This document shows, piece after piece, positions 11,396 to 20,103 of a stretch of 26,276 nt of DNA. The stretch is from contig NGBS01000080.1 in the NCBI GenBank assembly GCA_002245135.1, positions 1 through 26,276 on the forward strand, read 5' to 3'. Origin of the DNA: Proteromonas lacertae (taxonomy: Eukaryota > Sar > Bigyra > Opalinata > Proteromonadidae). The translations under genes were made by a program, and so were the position numbers. Each line of letters begins with the position of its first letter. Position 1 is the stretch's first letter. The notes below the pieces were generated by a model, which saw only the letters and a program-made list of their open reading frames with translations, was not told the origin of the DNA and made no database searches.

Positions 11396-11695
11396 ATGCC
11401 TCCTTCTATAGATCATTATGTGTCCGGCATTAAGAACATTTACTTACTATCCTTCTACGTAGTGCTAGTATCAATGGTCCTTGCCTTTATCGATATGAAG
11501 CTTCAGAGAATACAACACCAGGCAAGATTATTTCATCATGCTGAACTTGATGGATTCAACAATCGATTCTTAAGAGTTTACCCAGCTGATCTCCTGCTCC
11601 TTGTAGGTAACAATGTTGTTCCCGTGAATGAGGTTCTAGACTATGACTTCCTAGCTGATGAAACTTACTTACAATGGAGGATGCATTGGCCTTAA
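11396..11695 (+). CDS. Insertion ORF 3, small single-pass membrane protein
   Basis: Not recognised as a family. 99 residues from ATG. A hydrophobic helix lies at about residues 15-32 (IYLLSFYVVLVSMVLAFI), followed by a basic stretch and a polar domain. The ATG lies 53 bp from the divergent start of ORF 2, so a shared promoter region at 11344-11395 is likely. Its TAA overlaps the TAA of the opposite-strand ORF in the palindrome TTAA at 11692-11695. Confidence 0.45.
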   Translation: MPPSIDHYVSGIKNIYLLSFYVVLVSMVLAFIDMKLQRIQHQARLFHHAELDGFNNRFLRVYPADLLLLVGNNVVPVNEVLDYDFLADETYLQWRMHWP

Positions 11696-11961
11696 AGATA
11701 GCTAGATCTCCTGCTTATCGTTGTGGTTGATGGTACCTTTGCTTTGTTGGGATGATCGAAAAACATCATCTTATCGGGGATAGGTACAATGGATAAGCAC
11801 CTAGCCTGGTTCTGAACAATGTGAAGGTTCAGTAACAGATTACCCAGTGATTGGTACAGAGCTAAAGGCATCTTCCGTAAAGTACCATTCATGATCGTGA
11901 TGGAGTGGTAGGGTAGTTTGGAACTGACTGCTTGCTGATCCTTAAGGATTTTATCCTCCAT
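11692..11961 (-). CDS. Insertion ORF 4, unknown
   Basis: Not recognised. 89 residues from ATG at 11961. Mixed polar sequence with a moderately hydrophobic middle (LYQSLGNLLLNLHIV) and a Ser/Arg-rich end. A possible upstream exon ends near 12019: the minus strand there reads a GTAAGT-type donor and a TAG at 11992-11993 region. Its stop overlaps that of ORF 3. Confidence 0.35.
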   Translation of the reverse strand: MEDKILKDQQAVSSKLPYHSITIMNGTLRKMPLALYQSLGNLLLNLHIVQNQARCLSIVPIPDKMMFFDHPNKAKVPSTTTISRRSSYL

Positions 11962-12660
11962 ACTCTTCAGAATTGAATTAGTTTACCTAGACAATTAACA
12001 AGGACGATAAGACTTACCTTCAGAAGACTGTTGAGATTGCTGCTATCTCTTTTCAAGGTCCTTGAGAATTATAGAATTGATTGAAGCCTCCCGAAGTCAC
12101 CATTGTATACTTGTTAACAATTGTAAAGTTCCAGTTCCACGATTGAGTTGTCCATTGAGTTCCAAGATTGCCCTGTTGATTACCCTAGCTTTTCAATGGT
12201 CTTGTAAAATGACTGATTAATAGAAGAACCATCAAGACCTTCCCAGATACGTCCAGCCGTGCATGACTGCGTCAGGGAATCTCCCATCGTGGGAGATTCC
12301 CTTCCTTGCCAACACGGCTGTTCTTCTCGGGAAGGTCTTGGATGAACTTATCTAGGAGAGTTATAAGGATGATAAACTTACCCTTTAGAAGCCTTCCGAG
12401 ATTGCTAATCATTATCTTCAAGATCACCAGCGTAGCAAGGAGAGTCAAGAGCATGATTAGAATCATCACCTCGAGGTAACCAACACTTCTAGATAGCTTT
12501 CAGGAGTACCCGTAGGAGATCGTCTCATAGATAGGTATAGAAATAGCTTAGAGGAGTTCCCGTAGGGAAGTAGACTCTGTTGAGAAGTAGACCCCGTTAG
12601 GAGGAATCCCACAGGAACCTTACGTAAATGGGACTCTGGGACATTGTCACAGAGTCCCAT
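11962..12660. other. Repeat-rich right part of the insertion
   Basis: No confident gene. It holds an imperfect direct repeat (about 11990-12050 and 12350-12415), two short minus-strand frames (12466-12660 from ATG, and 12272-12469 with a hydrophobic start MMILIMLLTLLATLVIL), two strong hairpins, a tandem 17-nt repeat (12567-12581 and 12584-12598, gaagtagac...cgtt or tgtt), and several degenerate copies of a CCCGTAGG motif at 12500-12570. It could be a regulatory or terminal region of the element. Confidence 0.5.
12275..12301. repeat. Perfect 12-bp hairpin, 3-nt loop
   Basis: GGGAATCTCCCA, loop TCG, then the exact complement TGGGAGATTCCC. It is the strongest secondary structure seen in the insertion. 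Role unknown: a transcript-end hairpin or a protein-binding palindrome are both possible. Confidence 0.85.
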
Positions 12661-12663
12661 TTA
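12625..12663. repeat. 14-bp inverted repeat at the right edge of the insertion
   Basis: TAAATGGGACTCTG (12625-12638) and its exact complement (12650-12663), separated by 11 nt. It sits exactly where GC-richer element sequence gives way to AT-rich DNA, so it may mark the element end or a terminal hairpin. No partner was found at the left end. Confidence 0.8.
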
Positions 12664-12758
12664 TATACTATATATATAAAAACAGTAGTAAAAAACTACT
12701 TATTGCTCATAAGAACATTACTATTTTATATGAGAATAATAACTCAAAATTTAAAAGC
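12664..12758. other. AT-rich linker between insertion and right repeat
   Basis: About 95 bp of host-like AT-rich sequence not found elsewhere in the window. It belongs to the inserted block by position, because the left repeat has no equivalent. It may be co-transported host DNA or filler from repair. Confidence 0.5.
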
Positions 12759-13601
12759 AAAATATAATGACAAAGTAGTATCCTGTATTTTATAGTAATT
12801 TATATGCTACAAATAGCAACAAAAGAGGAATAAAATAGATTTTAATACATTTAGCTTGATTTGTTTGACCAACAGAAGGTCAAGACCAAACCGATAGTTT
12901 CAGCCAAACCTCCATACGCAGACCAATTTATACAACCCTGATAATAAGATTATGAATATTGAATATCTTATTTAATATTCAAGAATTGTTTTGATAATTC
13001 TTTCTTTTCTTCTTCTGATATTCCATCAATTTCTATCTTTGAAATTGGTGAAAAAGTATGTATAAAAGATTTTAATTCTGATTTATCTATATTTTCTTTT
13101 ACTGTTAATGACAATTTATCTAATTTATAAAACAATATTCTGTTTTCTCTCATTAATCTTAATTCTCTTTCATCAAATTCATTTCCTGATAGATTTATCT
13201 CTTCTAATAGTTTGTAATCTTTTAATCTTTCGATTAACATCTTTAATCCTTTTTCACTCATTCCAATATCTAGTATAAGTACATTATATAATATTGATTA
13301 AAATACTTGACAAATTCAATGTTGTTCTTCATATCCAATTTTATTGTTGCGGATAAATATCTCTTTCGTATATTGTGGAATAGATGCTGTTAATTCTTTC
13401 CATCCATTAACATTTTTAAAGCCATCAATTATGTATTTTACTCCAACTGAAGATAATCCCATTTCTATTCAGCGGTAAATAAAAATCAATACTTGAGCAA
13501 TTTATCTTATATTTATCTTTTAATAAATGTAAATATGGTGATAATATTTTCATTCCTTCGTCTCCTATTTTATTTCCATATAATTCAAGATGTTTAAGTT
13601 T
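12759..13601. repeat. 843-bp direct repeat flanking the insertion, right copy
   Basis: Partner of 8877-9719. It contains the truncated right part of the MITE (12759-12940) and the 3' end of the LRR gene. Beyond 13601 the LRR coding sequence continues without interruption, so this copy is attached to the parent gene. Confidence 0.95.
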
Positions 13602-15134
13602 AGAAAATACAGATAAATTGTTATTCAACATTTCTATACCTTTATGGTTTAACTGATTATCTAAATAATAGAAATAATCTAACTATACTACTTAAATCTA
13701 GCTGCCATATGCCTTTTAATTCGTTTAATCTTAATGAAATGAATGATTTGAATACATCATCATCAATATCTGAATTATTTAGCCATAAAGAAGGTATTTT
13801 TTTTATCAACACTGGTATTTCTTTATCAATCAGCAATTCTGTACTTCCATTAAAATTAAATTTTATCTTTGAAATAGGAAATTTGGAGAATAAGGCTTTT
13901 AATCCTCTTGAATGAATATTTCTATTATCAGTAATATCGATCTTCTTAAGATTAGGATATTTATATAATTCTTCTGATAATAATATCATTGATTCATCAT
14001 TTAAATTCATCGAATTTAAATACAATTCATTATTCTCATTGATTAGCAAATGTAAATATGGGAATAATAATCTGAAACATTCTGAACCAATTCCACTACC
14101 TATATTTAAATGAGTCAGTTTCATATATGGAATTGATTTGACAAATGATTCTATGAAATCGCAGTTACATTCACACTCATGGAATTCTAATTTTTGTAAA
14201 TCTGTTAATTGATAAAAATATGATCCAAATGATGACTGATGTCTAAATGGTATTTTATTATCTAAATAATTAAATGAACATGATTTAAATTATACTAAAT
14301 ACAAGTTCTGTTGGATGTGCTAGTTTCAATATTCTGAAGAAATAATTCATTCCTTCTTCGCAGAAACATAAACATCTAACATTTATTCCATATGGAATAA
14401 CGTCAAATATTATATTATCTAAATAACAGCATTGATTCTTACATTTGTGATAGACTTGACATTTTAGTTTATCTTCTAATTTTCTATATTCAGGTTTACT
14501 ATTGTAAGATTCTATTAATCTATCTCGAATTTCTTCCCATTTATCATTTTCAACATAATACTTTGGAGGATATATAATAGGAAATTTAACAACTGTATAA
14601 TCATTATTGAATAATATTTCTTTACTTTCTTCACATATCATCATTAAATAATTATCACCATCTCTCATTATTTCCTTCATCTTTATCATTTCTTTCATCA
14701 TATCATCACATTTTACATCAAAACTGTATTTACATTTCAGGATATTAATTAGCGCTTTATTAATATTATTGTCTTCATTAAACGGTAATTTCTTGTTTAT
14801 TATCTTATATAATACACATCCAATTGACCAAATCACACTTCTATCATCACATTCTAATCCATTCAATTCTTCAGGACTTGTAAAGCATATATCATATACT
14901 CTCATTTCTTCTTCTTTTCTCAACAAATCTAAGTATAAATCACATAATTTTAAAATCACCATCATTCTTTATAATCTCTTCTAAGTCTCTAAAGTAGTAT
15001 TTTCTTACTAGAATCATCACATTATTCCCGATTTCAGTGATTTCAAATGGATAAATGGAATAACTACAATATTCTGAAATAGATGAATTTGCTTCTATGA
15101 AATTTAATATATTCTTTTCTTTCAATTCATCCAT
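12968..15134 (-). CDS. Kinase-like and leucine-rich-repeat protein, degenerate
   Basis: Exons (minus) 15134-14296, 14261-13689, 13660-13307 and 13269-12968, with introns of 34, 28 and 37 nt (GTAT...TAG). The joins at 13661-13688 and 13270-13306 recreate LRR consensus LDLSNNQL and LNLSNIGM. The N-terminal part resembles a kinase: VMILV hinge, LKLCDLYLDLL where DFG is expected, SPEEL for APE, and VIWSIGC in subdomain IX. The HRD catalytic loop is missing and DFG is DLY, so catalysis is unlikely. Ribonuclease-inhibitor-like LRRs fill the second half. Frame breaks occur near 14950, 13470 and 13325. An upstream frame from ATG 15252 (with KVAKI resembling the beta-3 Lys motif) may be the real start, across another break. 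Either a pseudogene or a pseudokinase with consensus errors. Confidence 0.6.
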
Positions 15135-15314
15135 CTCCAATAATTTTTGCAACTTTTCCCTCTTTTATCTTATAATTATAAATATTATAATTATTTTCAG
15201 AACAGGTAAATTTTGAGTTTATTTTTGAGATTAGTTTTAAAAAGTAAGACATTTTTATAACGAATTTAGTTTTAATATTTTTATCCGTTTTTCATCTAAT
15301 TAAAGACTAACTAC

Positions 15315-16097
15315 CTATTTATGGGATACCCACAACGTAGTACCTCCATTAATACACCAAAAACTGTATTTACTCCAACTAGATGGTACTTTATTTATTG
15401 CCCACTGATAATGCTTTCTTTCTGTATTATCCATTAATAATATTCCATTTTCTGATTTTAGCATTTTAATAGCTCTAAATAAACAACCAGGTCTTGCTCT
15501 TCCATCTACGCTAATAAAGTCATATTCTCTATTTGGTATTAAATCTGTTGTTACATATGTCTTGAAACAAGTTTTACTATTGCCATAAAACTCACTTAGA
15601 AATTGAGCATCATTTTCACAATATTCCAACTTATCATTACTTATATGTATCAATTTTATTCTATCTGATAAATTCCTTTTTTCTACTACTGATTTTACTT
15701 TATTTGACCATTCTTCTGAATTTTCGACTGATAAAAGATGTTTCATTCTTCTTCCAAACCAAAGTGTACTTGATCCACTACTCCACTCTAAACCAACTGC
15801 ATTTCTGTCTATAATACGATCCAATACGTATATGCACTGTCTAGATATTAAAGGTTCACAGTTATTACCTTTCTCTTTGTTGAAATTATTACGTACTTCA
15901 CCTAATTTATCTCCATCATCACACATTTCCACATTTACTCTATTCATCATCGTCATATCATCAAACTCTTTCATTAGTAATTTAATCTTTTCATCAATAC
16001 TTATAATTGGTTGATCATTTGTAGTATTGGTTATTTTTACTACTAACAATATAACTAAACCTATAAGTATGTTCAAACTAACTATTTGCAGCAACAT
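15315..16097 (-). CDS. Membrane-anchored class I SAM-methyltransferase-like protein
   Basis: 260 residues, single exon, ATG at 16097. An N-terminal signal-anchor helix at about 6-21 (VSLNILIGLVILLVV) suggests a type II membrane protein of the ER or Golgi. The Rossmann-type core shows motif I as GLEWSSGSSTLWF (102-114), an acidic strand end SVEN (123-126), DFISVDGRARPGCL (193-206), and LLMDN (220-224). These match the pattern of class I methyltransferases with EWGSG-STLWFA and VDGRAR motifs, found in bacteria and in eukaryotic surface-sugar pathways. The substrate cannot be told. The first Gly of motif I is present, but the EWSSG sequence is slightly divergent. The ATG is 53 bp from the ATG of the divergent BTB gene. 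Confidence 0.72.
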   Translation of the reverse strand: MLLQIVSLNILIGLVILLVVKITNTTNDQPIISIDEKIKLLMKEFDDMTMMNRVNVEMCDDGDKLGEVRNNFNKEKGNNCEPLISRQCIYVLDRIIDRNAVGLEWSSGSSTLWFGRRMKHLLSVENSEEWSNKVKSVVEKRNLSDRIKLIHISNDKLEYCENDAQFLSEFYGNSKTCFKTYVTTDLIPNREYDFISVDGRARPGCLFRAIKMLKSENGILLMDNTERKHYQWAINKVPSSWSKYSFWCINGGTTLWVSHK

Positions 16098-16150
16098 TTA
16101 AATTTGGGGGTAATTTTTCATTAATTTTTGGTTGAGATTGTATTTTTTAA
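16098..16150. promoter_or_regulatory. 53-bp divergent promoter region
   Basis: The only sequence between the methyltransferase start (-) and the third BTB start (+). It must carry both 5' UTRs and any shared promoter, unless transcription starts inside the opposite gene. T-rich tracts are present; no TATA-like or other known element is distinctive. Confidence 0.5.
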
Positions 16151-17191
16151 ATGAGAGTAATAAAAGGTGTTGCTGATAATGGGTATGATATATATGTATG
16201 ATATATAATAGACTATATTCAAAAATGATGAATGAAGGGTATAACGACATAGTTTTGATGATTGAGAATGAAGAAATCCCTTCCATTTCTTCGATTTTAT
16301 GTGTGTCGAATGAAAGATTGAAAAGTTTGATAAAAGATGAAAAAGCTGAAGAGAAAGTGTTACTTCCTGATCAAGTGACAAAGAAAGCGTTTTCATTGTT
16401 ATGTGATTATTATGGATATGGAATAGTAGAATTAGAAGAATCAAATGTTGTAGAGTTGTTGTTATGTTGTGTTTGTTTAAATGAAGAAGATTTATTAAAT
16501 GAATGTATTATATTTATAGAATGCCATCTAAACAACGGATTGGTGATTGAAATACTGAATAAGATAGATTACATTCCCAATAATTTAGTAGATTTTCGAA
16601 ATAGAGTAAATGATTATATTCGATTGAATTGTGCTTGCTTATTTGATGATACAAGAATATTTAAAAGATTAACTCTCGATAATTTAAAGTATATCATTAC
16701 TCTTGAAGACTTATTGATTCCAAGTGAGAAATACTTATTAGAAAAGATATTAAACCACTATCATAAGAATAATGAAAAAATGGAGAATAAAGAAGAAGAA
16801 TATAATGATGTGATGAAATATTTAAATTGGAAAGTTATTAGGAATGATGAATTAGAAGAAAAAGATTTGGATATAATCGATATGAATATAATGAAAAAAG
16901 CAATATTCAAAAGTTCAATAAAAAGAAAATATGGAAAAATTCCAAAAACGAATAATGCATTATTGAATGAAATGATATTGAATGGATTTAAAGATATTGA
17001 TGTTATTAAAAGAATGTTATGTATAATATTATACATTATTAATATTATATTATATTAAATAGATGAAGATTATGAATGTTTATTATCCACTGAAAATATA
17101 AAAGAAGAAATAAGCAATTACTTAAAAGAAATTAAATATGTATTAGAAATACTAACAATATTAAGAATAATGAAAAGAATGGATATAAAAA
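16149..17191 (+). repeat. 1.04-kb direct repeat, copy 2
   Basis: Partner of 7274-8316. Here the copied block is followed by a complete C-terminal half, so this locus carries the longer gene. Flanks on both sides differ from copy 1. Confidence 0.93.
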
Positions 17192-18165
17192 AGAATGATT
17201 TAACTCTTAATGATGAAGAGCTAAATGATATAATAGAATTGTTGACAGAGAAGTATAAAGAAAATAGAGAAGAAGAAAAGAAAATGACAATAGAATGTTT
17301 ATCATATTTCATAGATGGTAATATATTTTCTAAAAAATATAATGATATAAAACCGTTGATTGAATCAATCCCTAAATCAATAAGATATTTAATTCTAACA
17401 GAAATGTTAAATGATAAGCAGATTGAAGATAAAACCAATATAATTAAATATGTTGCAAATGATGATGATGAAAAAGAAAAGCAATTGATAATATCAAATG
17501 TAGATGATGAAGAAATTAAAGAAATGATAATATCAAAGAGTTATATAATATCAGTTGATATAACTATAGATGTATTGAGATATATATGTGATTTAGTAAT
17601 TATTGAAAACGTTTTAAAGAAATCTGAAATGATTAGAATAAAGAATGAAAATCTAGTTAATGAATTTAAAAAGAAAGCGTATGAAAGATTTGGTGTAACA
17701 GAAGAAGAAATGGAAAGAGCCATATCAGAATATGCTGATGTGAAAGTAGTAAAACATTATTTAATTTTAATAAATCACATATCAGATAAACCACCAGAAT
17801 GTGAAATACCAGAAGTTTTAACAAAAGAAGTTGTATTGGATATTAATAAAGAATGGTTTTCAAATATGATAAAAGTGATGGAAGGACAATTAAATGAAAT
17901 GGCTAAACAAAGAAACATTTCAATAGAAGAGTTTAAAAATATTATTAACGAAGATAAAAACTTGAGTAATAGTATAGCAACAAAAATAGTAGAAAAAGGA
18001 TTAGATTGTCACTATAACACCCTTAAAAAGCACAATATTACTTTGCTTGAATTTATCAATGCAAATAAAAAATATGAGTATGATCTTATATTTGATATAA
18101 AAATACAAGAAATGAAGAAAAGATTTTTATCAGAAATGAATATGTTGAGAAAAATGATGTTATAA
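16151..18165 (+). CDS. BTB/BACK-domain protein with long charged C-terminal half
   Basis: Exons 16151-16182, 16212-17020 and 17063-18165 (introns 29 and 42 nt) sum to 1944 nt, or 647 residues plus TAA. BTB starts near Asp23 and includes the DYYGYG strand-helix turn; the BACK-like helices include LLIPSEKYLL. The C-terminal half is Lys/Glu-rich and helical, with the family block IECLSYF, and is not otherwise recognised. The first 1.04 kb is nearly identical to the gene at 7276. This copy is the complete one, with no frame break. It probably acts as a dimeric adaptor, possibly for ubiquitin ligases (family knowledge). It converges with the phosphatase gene, 72 bp between stops. Confidence 0.83.
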
Positions 18166-18237
18166 AGTAGTTTAAAATATATAAAAAGCTAATAATGAAA
18201 TAACATTCTATTATTATTGTTCATTATTTTTATTTAT

Positions 18238-19441
18238 TCATAAACAACCACAACATAAACAATTTGATTTGACAATATTTTCACCATCATATCCAGGAAA
18301 ATATCTAATTGGAATAAAACCATCTTCATTACTCATCTCATTTTCTATCAATTCATCTTCATAATACACTTTATAATAATATTCTTTATTCTTCATATTT
18401 TCATATAGCTCAATGTCGATATGAGAATAATAAGGAGGTTTTATATTCTCATATTTTTTGTTCAATACTGTTAACATTGTATATAATGTTGTATCATGTC
18501 CACTGTAAGTCACAAATAAAGGAATATTATTTTCATTCTCTTTCTTTTTATTGTTCATTGTTATTTTCATATATTTATATATTGTTTTATAAGCTTCATT
18601 AGTTAGATTTTTCTTCATATTTGGTATTGAATAAATCATTTTTCGATATATTTGAGCCATATCAAACACTTTATGTATATATGGTTCATATACTGATTCT
18701 AGAAATACATTGTGAGCTTTTAAGGTTGTAAATAAATCATCAAAACTATCCCAACTGATATGATGAGTGAATGCTGGAAATAATTTACTTAATTCTATTA
18801 AGCATTGTTGATTTTCATTTGATATTTTAACCCATTTTTCTTCAGCTTCTTTTATATCATCATAACTATAAGGATGATTAAGAAAACTGTTTTCATCTAT
18901 CATCACATTGATTGAAGGATAATTATCTTTTCTATTTATACTACCATCTTCAGCATTTATATCAAAAAAACCACTCATCAAACTTTGACAACTTAGAATT
19001 GTTCTTTTTCTGAAGGTTGAATAGCAAATTATACTGTTTGGATAAGTACACTTGTCAAATAAACTCTGATATCTTGTTCTCTATATTAATATATGTATGA
19101 ATATATGAAATACTAATTTTACTCCCAGATTAAACAGTTGAGTCAAACCAATTTTAGTTAGTTCTCCATAAGGTGAAGTAAATGGGTACTTAGGATAAAT
19201 AGAAGGTATGAATAGCCTGTTGTAAGTATTAACTTGTGGTTCAGTGACAACCTAAAAAATAAATATGACTATCTTATACTTGACCATCCCAGTAACTAAA
19301 AAATTCAGACTCTTTTGCTGTTCTTTCAAAAGGATTTCGATATGGTGCTCTATCGCCATGCCTGTGAATTATTTGGGCTTGTCTAGATTATGCATAAGCA
19401 TTATATCAATACCTCAGTACAAAATCGCCAGTTTGACTCAT
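18238..19441 (-). CDS. Histidine acid phosphatase (branch 2), four exons
   Basis: Exons (minus) 19441-19413, 19382-19280, 19251-19114 and 19080-18238; introns 30, 28 and 33 nt, all GTAT...TAG. Total 1113 nt, 370 residues plus stop. Catalytic RHGDRAP lies at 17-23, with His18 the expected phospho-acceptor. GELTKIG (core of the second conserved box) follows in exon 3, then STFRKRT with the third conserved Arg, and the proton donor GHD at 284-286 (His285, Asp286). These are the full active-site residues of the histidine acid phosphatase family, which hydrolyses phosphomonoesters or inositol phosphates. No signal peptide precedes the domain, unlike secreted or lysosomal members. The C-terminus CLCCGCL could be palmitoylated and ends in a CaaX-like CGCL. 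So a cytosolic, membrane-tethered enzyme is possible (inference). Confidence 0.88.
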
Positions 19442-20103
19442 ATTTCAAAAGATGCTGTTTAAAAGAAAAGAAGTGTAAAATAAAAGCCGATTGTTTTATT
19501 GTATAGATTATGTGTACAATTTCTATTTTTTAAAGTACATATATATACTGTTATAATGGAAAGTAGAATTAGATTTGATGAAAACTGAATAACAATAAAA
19601 TAGTAATATATCTGCATAATGTAGTTTAATATGTTTCTTTAGCGTATTATTTTTAAATAAATACCTCACAATGAGATTATTTAAATTCTTTTACTTAATA
19701 TACAACTTAAAAACTTATTGTATACTACATATTGTCATAGATTAACATATTCATGTTTATATTTCTTACACATTCAATATCTCATTTTAACTCTAAATTT
19801 CAACCACATATTTATTTATAATTTTAATAATACATTTATTTCGACAAAAATATGTTCATTGCTGTAAATTATTTTATAATACACTCTTATTTTATGCTAA
19901 TTTCGTACTTTTATGTTTATTGTGTATATGCAGTATTTGGTCTATTAATAACCACATATCACTGTAAAACCATAATATTATACCTACATGTAGAGAAAAT
20001 GAGATTAGTAATTTGAATTTTCAAATACAAGCCAAGCTCAAAAACTGTTTCTGGCTTATTAAATCCATTATTTCATAACACAAATTTATTTATTGACTTA
20101 TTT
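19442..20103. other. Divergent intergenic region, phosphatase and dynein
   Basis: 662 bp of very AT-rich DNA between the phosphatase start (-) and the dynein start (+). It must contain both promoters. I see poly-A/T tracts and TATATA runs but no gene, RNA or clear repeat. Confidence 0.6.

Larger units (their letters stand above)
9720..12660. mobile_element. Unclassified virus-like or transposon-like insertion
   Basis: Compact block with composition unlike its surroundings: two sampled 60-base lines are 40% and 43% GC, against 28% for a sampled BTB line. Parts: a 271-residue ORF (+), a 228-residue ORF (-), a small membrane-protein ORF (+), an 89-residue ORF (-), then about 700 bp of repeats, hairpins and short ORFs. 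Genes sit in two tail-to-tail pairs with touching or overlapping stops, as in compact viral genomes. No reverse transcriptase, integrase, transposase, polymerase or capsid signature was recognised, and no terminal inverted repeats were found at its edges. The four main ORFs look whole; the element as a unit is probably a fragment. Identity between its flanking host repeats suggests recent arrival. Family unknown. Confidence 0.6.

Noticed and set aside
8877-13601. An LTR retroelement with 843-bp LTRs
   Set aside because: The repeats are host LRR-gene and MITE sequence with a host-type intron, and nothing between them resembles reverse transcriptase, integrase or Gag.
13709-14984. Plus-strand ORFs at 13709-13915 and 14769-14984
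   Set aside because: They lie antisense to the kinase-LRR gene and show only reverse-complement composition.
19265-19462. 65-residue plus-strand ORF
   Set aside because: It is antisense to the phosphatase exons that carry the RHG motif.
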